Shown: positions 1 through 11,225, counted from the first letter of the stretch. The stretch: DNA of 64,000 nt from Alnus glutinosa (GCF_958979055.1 NC_084889.1:34415951-34479950); one strand, 5' to 3'. The notes: generated by a model not told the origin, from the sequence alone. A program made the numbers and translations.

Positions 1-795
1 GGCTGCTGCGGCTGCACTTCTCAAAGCCATACACCCTACTTGGAGCAGTGCCGCAATAAGATCTGCTCTCATGACCACAGGTATATATATAAACATTCTG
101 AAATAATTGTGCGATATCAAAGCTGTGATTTCTAGCATTATTCTTTCGATTTCAATCTTATGCTCTAGTTATAAGTTTTAATTTAATACTTTCAAATGTT
201 GTCATGATGACAAAACCATCTTTACTTGCCACGGCCTAAATTCTCTAATGTTTCACATTTCTACCTCGCAGCCGGGTTAATAAACAACATGGGTTTGCCA
301 TTGGGCGACCAATCTGGCAATCCAGCCACTCCCTTTGCATATGGCTCCGGCCACTTCCGGCCCACAAAAGCATCGGACCCCGGTCTAGTATACGACGCCT
401 CATATACCGACTACCTTCTCTACTTATGCAGCATTGGCTCAATCAAGTGTCCGACAGTTCCACCCACACCAAACAACCTCAACTATCCGTCCTTGGCAAT
501 CTCCAAACTCAATGGAACCGTCACCGTTAAGAGGACAGTCACAAACGTTGGTCACCGCAAGAGTGTGTACTTCTTTACTTCCAAACCACCTTTGGGATTC
601 TCCATAAAGGCCTCCCCAAGTATTTTGTTCTTCGATCATCTTGGCCAGAAACAAAACTTCACCATCACGGTGAAAGTAAGAGGTGATCAGACGCTGATCA
701 ACAAGCTTGCCAAGGATGAGTATGCTTTTGGGTGGTATTCTTGGATTGACGGACAACATATTGTAAGAAGTCCAATGGCAGTGTCTTTAGCATAA
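1..795 (+). CDS. Subtilisin-like serine protease (cucumisin/S8 family), C-terminal exons, truncated by window edge
   Basis: Exons 1-80 and 272-795 join across a GT-AG intron (ATG ACC ACA G | CC GGG) to give about 200 residues. The first exon encodes the helix just after the catalytic serine ([20 protein letters not shown], then ALMTT). The second encodes GHFRPTKASDPGLVYDAS, then a C-terminal fibronectin-III-like domain (LNYPSLAISKLNGTVTVKRT) and ends at TAA 793-795. Plant subtilases are secreted endoproteases of about 750 residues; the prodomain and catalytic Asp, His and Ser would lie left of the window. What is visible is open throughout, unlike the second copy at 16.4-17.2 kb. Whether the upstream gene is complete cannot be told. 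Confidence 0.85.
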
Positions 796-2058
796 TTATA
801 TGATTTCTTAGTAACTTGTAAATTTAATTTGATGGTTCTTAGCCATAGAGAAGAAAGGAAAAAGAAAAACAGTCTTTAAAAGCGTTTATATGATATGGTT
901 TAAGATTAATGTGTTTGTTTCCTTTTAAAGATCATTAAATTAAACATTTTAATGCTGCAATGCAAATTCTCAAACTGATTACTTAATATTTCTTTCACAC
1001 ATTGAATAGTCTGCCTCATCTTCTATATATAAGACACTAGCTAGTTGTTAACCAGTGCAAGAAAATCTTTTCAAGCAAATCCAGATATTCTATTACTTAG
1101 AATCATAGATGGATTTGTTGGGGCGCGGCCCAGATCTTAGTAACAAGGAGAGTCAACCCCAATACTTGCGCCAATTTGAAGGATTAACGGCTATTGGAGC
1201 GTTGAGGCTCGCAACAAGGTCCGTCTAAATTATCGGATACGAAATTTCTCTTTTTTGAGTGTGACTCGTCTTCGATGATGCAAACTAATTAACCAAAACA
1301 TAGGAAAAAGATATATTGACTCGTTCTAGGGAACCGTGACCTCCAATGGATAATTTGAGAAAACTCTATCTCTCAAAAACACAATAAAATGTATTTTCCA
1401 TAATAATAATCAACTTGCTTATTATTTCATTGTTTGCTTCCTTAAATTAACAAATAGGCTAGCAATACTAAAGTAGGAGTGTAATTCTATTCTAGATAGA
1501 ATTGTACTACTTCTATCGTTCAACTAGCTAGAATCCTACTGCTCTTCCAAGAGAGCTTTAATTGAAACTAATCATTACTCGTCTTCTCTAGATAAAAGAG
1601 ATAAAACTCTTATTTAACTACTTCTCCTATTTAGACTAGATAGCTATTTAGATAAAAATGTAATTCTTACAAATTAGGATTACATCATTCGATCTCTTCC
1701 CCTCGGTGATAAGACCCCATCAAAATCTATTGTTGGCCGGTAAAACTCTTATTAATTCGACTTAATACCCATCATATATTACTCAGTAATATATCTTCTG
1801 TTCAACGTAAAATTTATTTATCTTTTCTTTTTTCCTTTCTTGTCACTTTATATCCCCATGAGATGGTCTTGATCAGTTCAAGTAGGAACATAGATACATG
1901 AGTTGAGCTTAATTACCACATCCAGCCTTATAAACTGATAAAAACAATTAGAACATGAAAATTTGGTTTTACTTTACACCACGTAGAAGGTGGAGGTTTT
2001 ATTTGGAATCTCTCGAGTCTGGAGAGCTTATTTCAGGGTAAATAATGAAGCTCCAATC
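796..2058. other. Intergenic spacer between subtilase 3' end and chitinase A; holds a unit-1-only insertion
   Basis: No gene is seen. The spacer aligns by eye with 17217-18102 of the second unit, except for about 420 extra bases near 1273-1695. That AT-rich block contains short internal hairpins (such as TTCTATTCTAGATAGAA) and no recognisable coding capacity. Confidence 0.55.
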
Positions 2059-3354
2059 TCATTTGTCAACGATCCATGCCCTTGAAGCTGCATATCAACA
2101 GTTCAGCAAAATGTTAATAATCTGATTGAGAAATATATATTTGCGTTAATACTCATTAAAAGGTCCACCGTATGTCAACGTGCTACGATCAAATGACACT
2201 TCCCCTTTAATATAAAATATGGGATGGAAAGGAGAATATATACCTTGTGTTGTGACTTTCCATTCGTTATCATAGCTAATGGCCCAAAAGAAATACCCAC
2301 GAAGCCCAAGGGCTTGAGCAAACCCAATCTTCACTGTTATCGATAGTGCATCATCGTACCCAATCCACGTTGTCCCGACAAAAGAATAGACCGAGGCAGT
2401 GTCCACATCATATGCAATGGTGGCCTTGGTCCTCTTATTGAATGCCTCCACCTCCGAGAAAAGTAGCACACCGTCATCTCCAGGACCCACGCCAATGGCA
2501 GGTGCTCCAACCCCATGCAGATTTGGGTCTTTGAGCTTCCATGTTTTCCCATAGAGCGGTAAGCCCATCACCACCTTGTTCCCAGGTACTCCAGCCTTGA
2601 TCCACGACTTGAGCCCATAGATTGAGCTCAAATTAGTTCTTGGATCAAACAATGCAGCATGGGCCCCCGTCACCGACGTGTTCCATGATCCGTGATAATC
2701 GTAACACATCACATTAATCCAATCCAAGTTTTCCTTGATCGAAGCTGTCGGGTACGAGCGGTGGCTTCCATATACTAAGAATTCCGCCGAGTAGTACACA
2801 GCGGCAGTGAGCAATAGGGGAGGCCTATTTGTGCCCCTAGCCTCCTCTTGGATTGCATGCCTCCATTCTTTTAGCAAGTGGGCAAAATCATCCATTTCTT
2901 TTGGGCTTTCAGGGAATTCCCAATCAAGGTCAAGCCCATCAAACCCATATTTTCGAGCAACCTCTATAGTTGCATGTATGAAAGTTCGACGGGAGGAGGC
3001 AGCGGAGGCCATGGCAGCAAAATGGTTGGGATCAATACCACCTCCACCGATGGAGTAAAGAACCTTAACGTGGGGGTTCTTGTGATGAAGGGTGGTGGTG
3101 AAGTTTGAGAGGATCGTCGCCTTTGAATTTGAAATGTCAAACTCAAAAGTAATATTGTTGGGCACAAGAAAAGCATACAAGACGTGGGTGATTAATGATG
3201 TATTTATGGCTGAAGGTGGGAGATTATCCAAAGCCCCTGACGGATAATAACCCGCTTTGACGGCCGGAGACAAGGCCATGACGCCGCATCCAGTGGCAAT
3301 GATGAACAAGGAGTATACAATAGAAAGGAAGTGCACAAAGTCGAGGCTTGCCAT
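2059..3354 (-). CDS. Class V chitinase, GH18 family (chitinase A)
   Basis: Two exons, 3354-2244 and 2087-2059, give 379 aa. The single intron lies just before the last nine residues (ASRAWIVDK), and the same exon is found in the two sister genes. A hydrophobic signal peptide covers about residues 1-25. The mature enzyme starts near KAGYYPS; SIGGGG is at 101-106 and the GH18 catalytic motif DGLDLDWE at 139-146, with the acid E146, followed by MCYDYHGSW. Several N-glycosylation sequons (NTS, NIT, NFT, NLS) fit a secreted protein. GH18 class V enzymes hydrolyse chitin and chitooligosaccharides in plant defence; some members are lectin-like. Oddities: the sister genes read YYPSW where this one reads YYPSG, and it lacks a few residues in the GPGDDG loop. 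Without splicing, a longer readthrough frame ends at 2146, but the conserved last exon argues for splicing. Confidence 0.9.
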
Positions 3355-3877
3355 GGTTGGAAATTAAGGTCTCTCAATTGGAGATATTATATAGAAAAAA
3401 CCAGTTTCTAGGGGCTTTGATTTTTCTTTCCAGACAGGTAGATGGTGATCTTAACCAAAGAAAGAGAAGCATGTGTATGGATATGATAGGTATGGATTTG
3501 ATAGCAAACAAAAGTTAGATGGCAGAATTGACTATACCTTAAATCGTTAGGTGCATGAAACTTGTTGTCTTTTTTAATTAATGTTTCTATAAGGACTTCA
3601 AATTTTTAAAAGCTTTATAAATCGATTAAGGAGATCTCCACTGCATCAATCTAAAATCTTTTATTCTTTTTTGTTGTCAGGGCAAATAAAACAGCAAAGC
3701 GAAACAAAAGGAAAAACAAAAAAACAAAACAAAAAAGAAACAAGAAAGAGAAAACTAAAGAAATTAAGGGAAAGCACAGGAGGCCAGGGGGGGTTAATAT
3801 ATCAACAACGATAGGAGTATGCTTTAATTTTGATTACTAAGGTTAATTATGAATAGACCAATTAACACTGCATTCGG

Positions 3878-3881
<4 letters not shown>

Positions 3882-3939
<58 letters not shown>

Positions 3940-3944
3940 CGCGC
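3882..3944. repeat. TA microsatellite grading into GT/GC repeats
   Basis: About 23 TA units are followed by GTGTGTGCGCGCGCGC. The equivalent place in unit 2 (19930-19965) has only a very short TA run, so the tract expanded after the duplication or contracted in the other copy. Confidence 0.95.
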
Positions 3945-4239
3945 TATTACTTTTATAACCGTATGAATTTAATTTTAAATTTTTCATTAAAAGAAAAATT
4001 GAAATTAAACCCGAACCGCTAAAAAACTATATTAACAATCTAGCTGGAGTTCTTCATTAAGGAAAGCGGAAACAACATCTTGATATAGTCTTTGTGTTGT
4101 AAAGTGTAATTCATGAATTACTCGAAATCCCACAATAACCATCATTTCATAAGGATTATTATTTACAATTCTTTATTGTAAAAATGTAGGTGGAAATTAT
4201 ATATTTTAAGAGTTTGTGTCAATTTATCAGATTAAACAT

Positions 4240-4241
<2 letters not shown>

Positions 4242-4298
<57 letters not shown>
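4242..4298. repeat. AT microsatellite
   Basis: About 28 uninterrupted AT dinucleotides in the chitinase spacer, absent at the paralogous place in unit 2 (about 20713-20735). Confidence 0.95.
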
Positions 4299-4299
<1 letters not shown>

Positions 4300-5813
4300 A
4301 TTAAAAAAAATATAAAGAATGTAAATAAAGGACAAGTTTTTCATCTAATAGAATTATAAATATCTGCAAGGAACGTCATAGATTTCTGTACGTAGAAGAT
4401 TCGATCAAGCTAGGCCGGCCCCACTTTTTAGCTCGTTCAAAGTAATGTTCTAACTAATTAACACAAAAAATAATAATAATGTTCTAGAATTTAAAAGATG
4501 AAAGTGAAAAGTAGGATATAAAGATTACAGATAGAATGACGTGACAGTTAAAATGAACCATTTTTTTTATCAGTGTTGATTTTCACTGTCATATTATCAA
4601 GCTGTATAATAGTCATATAACCAAAGGCGGAGGTTTTAAATTTTGCCCTTAATTTTTTTATTTTTTTAGTTTTGCCCCTTAATATTTTTTTTTCAATTTA
4701 GCCTTCTAAATTGCAAATGCTGACTCGGCCCATACGTATAACATTTTATTAAATAGCATTATTTTAATTAACAAAAGTTTATCCTTAGCTAATTTATATT
4801 GTCACATCAACAAAGTCAAATAAAAATGTGGTCCATGTATAGTGTTTCTCTTTATATTATATTAATGTATAATATAATGTATCTAAAAGCTTGACTGTTT
4901 TTGGGTGGAATTATTTGGCTGTCCTGCACTGAATATATGCTTTGTCACGTGAAGGATGCCTGGACAGAGAAGAGGCAGACAACAATGACTAAAACCAAGT
5001 GGAAGCTTCCACTAATGCAAAGCCATGTCAAGTTGAATATCTTAAGCTCCATATATTATACAATGAACAACTTATATTGACTGATTACCCTCATTGGCTG
5101 ATATGGTCAGATTGCTTAAAATTCTAGAGTGATGGGCAGATTTGTTTTAACAATAGTCAAAAATTTCAACTTGCTCAATGATTGTTGCTTTGTACGGAAT
5201 CCACAATTCCAAATTTTGTTTTTTTCTTCTATTCAAATTAGGAAATGGTTTTAAGGAGGATTTTTCCACTCTTGATCTTAATGAAAGAGATAATGAAAGA
5301 TCAATTAAAAATGCTTTCAGACACAATATGAGAAGCAACCCATGTAACTAAAGAATATGCACGAAAATTGGCATACCGTGAAACTTAATTCTAGTTTAAA
5401 TTAACCAATATGTCGTTAGAAAATTTGACAAAAGTTTTGTTAGTTCATAATGACCTGGTTTCGGTCATTGGGCCTGGACTAGAGGCCCGTTTTAAGAAAT
5501 GATTAGCTCAGATTCAGACGGGCTTATCAACCGATCTCAACGAGTGTTGTGGGAGGGCACAATAAAGCTGCTCAATACACAATCCTTCGCTTGAAAAAAA
5601 TATAGATACAACATGTTAGTGGACTTTCAAAAAACTCACAACGAGAGGTTACGGTGACACCACCCCCTCCGTCACAAGGGAACATTCGATCCATAAGATT
5701 TGTAAAGTCAATTCTAGCTAGAAACGTCAACAAAGCCAGCTCACAATTACTTTTAACTAACAATCTTAAGGTATGTCTAATGAATCAACTATATATATTA
5801 TATATATACACAC

Positions 5814-6083
5814 TGTAAAATAAAATAGAAGAGATGGAAGGAAAGAAGAGGAGAACACAAAAGAGAGAAAACACTACATTGCTTCTTATTTCTTTGAGTG
5901 TTTTAATTACAAAAGATATGAATATATAGGCTACTAAAGGGGAGCACATCCAACTAATCATAGCACACAATCAGGAAATATTAAAATGAAAAATATTGAG
6001 GGTAGGAAAATAAGAAAAGATATTGGAAAAGGAAATCAATGAGATATTCTTAATATGCTGCAACGGCTCTTTATTCTCTATCA
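5814..6083 (-). repeat. LTR (3' LTR in element orientation)
   Basis: Left copy of the direct repeat, bounded on the plus strand by TGTAAAATAAAATAG and TTATTCTCTATCA. The polypurine tract lies immediately to its right. Confidence 0.75.
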
Positions 6084-7760
6084 CTCTCCCGCAAACTGAT
6101 GGGAGTAACTTCCTTCAGTTTGTTTTCTGCGTCGGATCATCATCATGAAACCTTCTTTCTTTCTTTCTTTTCTTTTTTTTTTTTTTTTTTTTTTTTTTTG
6201 TTTTTTATGTGTTGGCTCGAGTTTGCAAACTGTACCTCAAAGGCCAAAAAATAAAGCCAACTATGGGCCAAAAGAAATTAAAGACAGGCTTGAGTTTTGA
6301 AACATTACCACAAACAAGAGATCGGGCCAACAATGGGCCAAAGAGAAGAGGGCCAACTATGGGCTTAAATGAGCTTGGGTCTTTAACATTTATCTCAAGG
6401 TAGAAATTGGGCCAACAATAGGCTAAAGAGAAAAGAGCCAACAAATGACTTAAATGGGTTTGGGCCTTTGAACATTTGCCTTAAGCTTAAAATTGGGTCA
6501 ACAATGGGCCAGAGAAAAGAATAGCCAACTATGGGCCAAAGAGAGATTTTTCCTTCTTTTTTTTTCTCTTTTCTTTTCTTTTCTTTTCTTTTTTCCTTTT
6601 TCTTTTCCTTTTTTTTTTTTTTTATTTTTACGTCTAGCATCTTCTTATTTCCCTTCTTTTTTTTTGCAACATATTCTTCATAGTACAGCACAAGAGAAAA
6701 GAAATAAAGGAAAAATGGACTTAAAACAACGATAGACAGGAAACAAAACCAAAAAAAAAAAAACTGTAACTTATGGACAACCTTATGAGAAGAGTTCGCG
6801 GTGGATGGAGAAGGCACGAAAACTGGAGGATTTGCGGCTGGAGACGGTGCCAAAGGTGAGAGACTTGGCCGGTGGAGAAGTCGTCGGGGAAGGATGCAGG
6901 AAAAGACGTTGAAGATGGTGCAGCAGTGGAGCACACAAACTTTACGGCAAGGGACTGTTGATCTGCAATTTCATTTTTATATTTTTTTTTAGTGGAAGAG
7001 AAGGGATATTGGGCTGATGTAGAGTAAGTGAGAAGGATGATGAAGGAAAGGGGGTTACAGAAAGCATCTAGATCGTGCCTGGTTCACCAAGGAGATATTA
7101 TGATGATTGAAGGGTCACTGGAGGTGGAAGCTGAGATGCGAAATGAAGATGGTCATAATGCGGTGCAGAGTGTGCCAGCGATAAGGGCATGCAAGATAGA
7201 GAGGCATAAAGGAAGATTTTGAAGACACTGGCATAGCAAAAGTGCAAAGGAGCTTATGCAGGTCTTTTGCTGGTAAGCAAGAAAAAAGAGCTTCTGAGTG
7301 ATGGAGAGGAAGGTGAATGGAGAGGTTGCTGGGTATGTGCGGTAATGGTAGAGTCTGAGTAATTTTGTGGTTTAGGAACAGGGCATCTCGTTGAAGAGAA
7401 GAGAGATTTCTTTGGGAGAACTGGTTATGTGGATGTCATGTGAAGGTAAAGTGTTTGATAAAAGTTCTGAGAGAGAGCAAAGAGAAAAGGAAACAGAGGT
7501 GAGAGGTTTGGACCGTGGTCTCTGGGTATCGACTCTGTGTTTGCTGGTGTTGGGTCTTCTGCAGATTGGCCAAATGGTGCGGTAGGGAGGACTGGTGCAG
7601 TACAAAAGGGGTGGTTTAGTTTTCTGGAGAGGTTCGGCTAAAGGAAAACATGCAACATGTAGGCAGAAAATTTGAAACTGGAAGATGGTTTAATGTTTGA
7701 CAAAGGTTGCAACATGAAGGATCGAAAGATTGGCGTTGGCCTATTCAGGCTCTGATACCA

Positions 7761-8013
7761 TGTAAAATAAAATAGAAGAGATGGAAGGGAGGAAGAGGAT
7801 AACACAAAAGAAAGAAAACGCTACATATATTGCTTCTTATTTCATTGAGTGCTTTTGATTACAAAAGATATGAAGCACATCCCACTAATCATGGCACACA
7901 ATTAAGAAATATTAAAGTGAAAAATATTTAGGGTAAGAAAATAAGGAAAGATATTGGAGAGGAAATCAATGAAATATTCTTGATATGCTGCAACGGCTCT
8001 TTATTCTCTGACA
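7761..8013 (-). repeat. LTR (5' LTR in element orientation)
   Basis: Right copy of the direct repeat. The primer binding site lies immediately to its left on the plus strand. Beyond it the sequence resumes homology with unit 2 (TTACTGTTCTTTGATACTAG). Confidence 0.75.
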
Positions 8014-8240
8014 CACATTATCTTTTACTGTTCTTTGATACTAGAATCCATACACCGTCGTACCATAAATACTTCTTCTTTTTTGTAGGGCCATAGATGA
8101 CCAAAACCATGCACCCACAACTATCTACAAGAAAAATCAAAGCTTTCCTGGCCTTTTTTTTATGTCGCAACCTACAGGTCTTTCTTTATATATTATCCTC
8201 TGTTCTTCATGATGAGTCCACTTGGGGGAGCCTTCGAACA

Positions 8241-9803
8241 ACATGGCAATCCTCCTCAAGTTTGTGCACTTCCTTTCTATTGTATACTCCTTTGTTCCTC
8301 ATCACCACCGGAAGCAGCGTCATGGCCTCGTCGCCAGTCGTCAAAGCGGGTTATTATCCGTTATAGGCTTTGGATAATCTCTCACCTTTGGCCATAAACA
8401 CATCATTGTTCACCCACGTCTTGTATGCTTTTCTCGTGCCCAACAATGTTACCTTTGAGTTTGACATTTCAAATTCAAAGGCTGCGATCCTCTCAAACAC
8501 CACCACCCTTCATCACAAGAACCCCGGCATCTGTAATAATGTGACAGCATCAAGGTTCTTTACTCCATCGGTGGAGGTGGTGTTGATCCCAGCCCTTTTG
8601 CTGCCATGGCCTCCTCTGCTTCCTCTCGTCTAACTTTCATACATGCAACCATAGAGGTTGCACGCAAATATGGATTTTATGGGGTTGACCTTGATTGGGA
8701 ATTCCCTGAAAGCACAAAAGAAATGGATGATTTTGCCCACTTGCTAAAAGAATGGAGACATGCAATCCAAAAGGAGGCTAGGAGCAGAAATAAACCTCCC
8801 TTGTTGCTCACCGCCGCTGTGTACTACTCGGCGGACTTCTTAACATACGGCAGCTGCCGCTCGTATCAGCCACTACGATCAAGGAGAATTTGGATAGAAT
8901 GCTATCTATCGAGCTCTCTATCACACCCTCTGCTCAGCAATGCTTCTCAACCTTCACGGACACTGTTAAACAAAAGAACCCATCAATCAACACCCTCCTT
9001 TCTATTGGGGGTGGAAGCGCAAACTATACAGTCCTTTCATTGATGGTCAGCAAGGCTTCCTATAGAAAACCATTCGTCGACTCTTCAATGAAGACAGCAA
9101 GGCTTTATGGCTTCCAAGGCCTAGACTTTAATTGGATTTCACCAAACACAAGTTCCGACATGACCAATATGGGGATACTCTTTCAGAAGTGGTGAGCCGC
9201 CGTGAATTCTGAAGCAAAAATGTCTAACCAAACAGAGTTGATCTTGACTGCTGCTGTTAGAAACGCACCATTTGTGGACAACGCTTCTTTCCCGGTGGAC
9301 TCCATAAGGGATAACTTGAATTGGGTTCATGCCATGGCTTTTGGCTACCATACGCCTCAGCTGTCAAACGTTACAGGTCCTCTTGCACCCTTATATGACC
9401 CATTAAGCAATGCTACCACGGATCATGGCATTCATGAATGGATTCGTAGGCCTTGCCTTTCTATGGCTATGCGTGCCCAACGACAATGATTTTGGTTCAC
9501 CGGCTACGGGTCAAGCCATTACAGATGATGGATTGATGAGTTATAAGAAAATCAAGGCTTACATTCAGGACAATATTGGGGTTCATGTAACATATATACA
9601 ATGCTATATATGTAGTGAAATCCTGCATAGTTAGATTTGTCTGGATCGGCTTTGATGATGTTGAGGTGGTCAAAATTAAGGTTTCTTATGCCAAGCAGAA
9701 TAAACTACTTGGTTACCTTGTGTGGCAACTCTATTATGATGACAATTCAGAGCTTTCTCTAGCAGGTACGTACGTAAGAGATCGATCGATGCAGCAGACT
9801 TGA
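8241..9803 (+). pseudogene. Chimeric GH18 pseudogene: class V chitinase 5' part joined to a receptor-kinase-type GH18 3' part
   Basis: From 8241 to about 8907 the sequence is a close copy of chitinase C (22724 onward), with frame disruptions and a short insertion near 8530. Its catalytic motif is YGVDLDWE instead of DGVDLDWE. A TAG replaces the conserved Trp codon at 8366, so it cannot make the sister protein. After GAGAATTTGGAT the homology stops and another GH18 begins (LSITPSAQQCFSTFTDTV, NTLLSIGGG, QGLDFNWISP, LNWVHAMAFGYHT, WIGFDDVE, LLGYLVWQLYYDD). This second part lacks the catalytic Glu, as is known for the GH18-like ectodomain of chitinase-related receptor kinases such as tobacco CHRK1. 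No kinase domain follows before the repeat island. The join most simply reflects a deletion between two neighbouring GH18 genes. Confidence 0.8.
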
Positions 9804-10360
9804 TAATCTATTCGATGTTCTCTCTGGCCACAATGTTAAAATAATACTTCTAGAATGTTAATCTAATTGCCCACGTATTTAAAGAATTCATGAAATACAT
9901 ATGTCAATATGAATAATTAATATGATCATCTTAGCCCAAAAGAAATTAAGAAATAATATCTCATTTTATTTAACCCAAAAATAAAGATTTCAATGTTAGG
10001 AAAATGTCAAGTTTTTGCTAATGCTTGTCAAGATTTCGATGCCCTTTCCTGTTTGATTATACATATAATCTTTTTTTTTCTTTTTTTTCTTTTTTCTTTT
10101 CTGTTTGGGTTTTGATAAACAATAATAAGATTTCAGTCAAATGAGATACTTTATAAGGGGAAACATCTACATGAGTAGACCACAACCCCAACAATTGAAG
10201 ATATGATACTTGTAATTAGCATACCCCATCCTATTTGGACAGGGTCTATGGGAGGCCAGGGGGCAAGGACCCCTCAGACATGGGAATCTTGCTCGGGCAC
10301 GGGCCACCTATAATTTTCCTGGCCCCTCTTATGTGTGGGCAGGAGATTATAGGGGATTAT
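9804..10360. other. Intergenic, no gene seen
   Basis: AT-rich sequence with T/C tracts at 10070-10105 and a short GC-richer patch at 10230-10340. I recognise no coding or repeat family here. Confidence 0.5.
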
Positions 10361-11225
10361 TCCCATTTGGCAAACCCCTCCACTCCTCTTCTCTTATTTT
10401 CACTTTTCTAAAAAATTCAACTTCAAAAAGTTCTAATTTTTTTTTTTCACTTTTTATATCACGTTAACAATTTCTTATTAGTACTATTTAAATAAAAAAA
10501 AATATGGGATAATTACACCGTTGGTTCCTATGGTATGCCATAATTATTTTTCACTCCCTATGGTTTAAAAAGTTCATGGGAAGTCCATGTGCTATGCAAT
10601 AATTACAAATCGATCCCTAGCGTCAAATTCTGTTAAATTTTTTAACAGATTCCGTCAAATGCCACGTCAGCGACACGTGTCCATCTTAATAAAAAATATA
10701 AATTTATTAAAAAATAAATAAATATTCTTATTTTTTTAAAAAAAAATTAAAAAAAAAAAAAAAGCAGCAAGGGGTGGGTGGCCGCCAGGGGTGGTGCGCG
10801 GCCACCCCCAATCGCCGGGGGTGAATTAAGTATTTTTATTTATTTTTTAATAAATTTTTTTTTTTTTTTAATGAAGATAGACATGTGTTGCCATCTTATT
10901 GGTGACACGTGGCGATGATGTGTAGAGCAAACAGATTCCGTCAAAATGGTAGACGGAAAATCGACCCAGGGAGTAAAACGTAATTATTGCGTAGCACAAG
11001 GACCTCCCATAAACTTTTTAAACCATAAGGAGTGAAAAATAATTATGGCATACCACAGGGCCCAACGGTGCAATTATCCCTAAACAAACTCACTATAATA
11101 CAATTTTTTTTTTCACTTTTCTATATAAATTGTTTCTACATTATATCACATCAATGACTTCTTATCATCACTCAAAAAAAAAAAAATCATCTAAAAAATA
11201 TGGGGGAAGGGGTTGGCAATCATCA
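10361..11225. mobile_element. AT-rich MITE (TTTGGCAA-end family), split by a second palindromic element
   Basis: The left end reads CATTTGGCAAACCCCTCC and the right end GGGGGAAGGGGTTGGCAA, so the termini are inverted. The body has the family signature TTTTTCACTTTT...TATATCACRTYAA...TTATTACTATTYAAA seen also at 13317, 15714 and 45815. It is interrupted at about 10507-11084 by the palindromic element listed next. Confidence 0.6.
10507..11084. mobile_element. Palindromic long-TIR element, copy 1 (Mutator-like MITE?)
   Basis: Long inverted repeats form the two arms. The left arm starts GGGATAATTACACCGTTGG and the right arm is the complement of GGGATAATTGCACCGTTGG; both continue through GGTATGCCATAATTATTTTT and a conserved ACGTGTC segment. 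The GC-rich centre (10760-10820) carries GGTGGCCGCC and GGCCACCCCC. No transposase frame is present. Long TIRs without coding capacity suggest a non-autonomous Mutator-type element, but no clear 9-bp target duplication was seen. Confidence 0.7.

Larger units (their letters stand above)
3355..5813. other. AT-rich spacer between the inverted chitinase copies of unit 1
   Basis: No gene is seen. It aligns discontinuously with 19412-22490 of unit 2. It holds two long TA microsatellites, poly-purine stretches near 3690-3790, and a conserved segment (about 5450-5790, matching 22140-22480) whose function I do not recognise. The first few hundred bases should contain the chitinase A promoter. Confidence 0.6.
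5814..8013 (-). mobile_element. Non-autonomous LTR retrotransposon relic with two LTRs and an iMet-type primer binding site
   Basis: Direct repeats of about 270 and 253 bp (5814-6083, 7761-8013) flank 1.68 kb. On the minus strand the LTR runs TG...CA and is followed directly by TGGTATCAGAGCC (7748-7760), the primer binding site complementary to initiator methionine tRNA. A purine tract (GCGGGAGAG) abuts the other LTR. No gag or pol frame is recognisable in the interior, which carries A/T tracts and a degenerate repeat with GGGCCAACAATGGGCC-like units, so the element was probably mobilised in trans. By eye the LTRs differ at roughly 8-10 percent, suggesting an insertion some millions of years old. 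It is treated as a fossil. Unit 2 lacks it at the matching place near 22500. Confidence 0.8.

Noticed and set aside
226-271. ATG at 226 as the start of a short subtilase-like protein
   Set aside because: Bases 226-271 are the intron end. The acceptor at 270-271 joins the exon to MTT of the preceding exon, as in other plant subtilases.
2146-2243. Readthrough C-terminus of chitinase A (YSPFHPIFYIKGE...)
   Set aside because: All three intact chitinases have a GT donor here and a conserved short last exon ASRxWIVD(K/N); the readthrough tails are not conserved in frame.
3882-4298. TA/AT tracts as a replication origin or matrix attachment site
   Set aside because: They are plain dinucleotide microsatellites. 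Nothing else supports a functional role.
6395-6934. Open frames of 179 and 80 codons on opposite strands
   Set aside because: They run through T/C and A tracts inside the LTR element and give low-complexity Phe/Lys-rich peptides.
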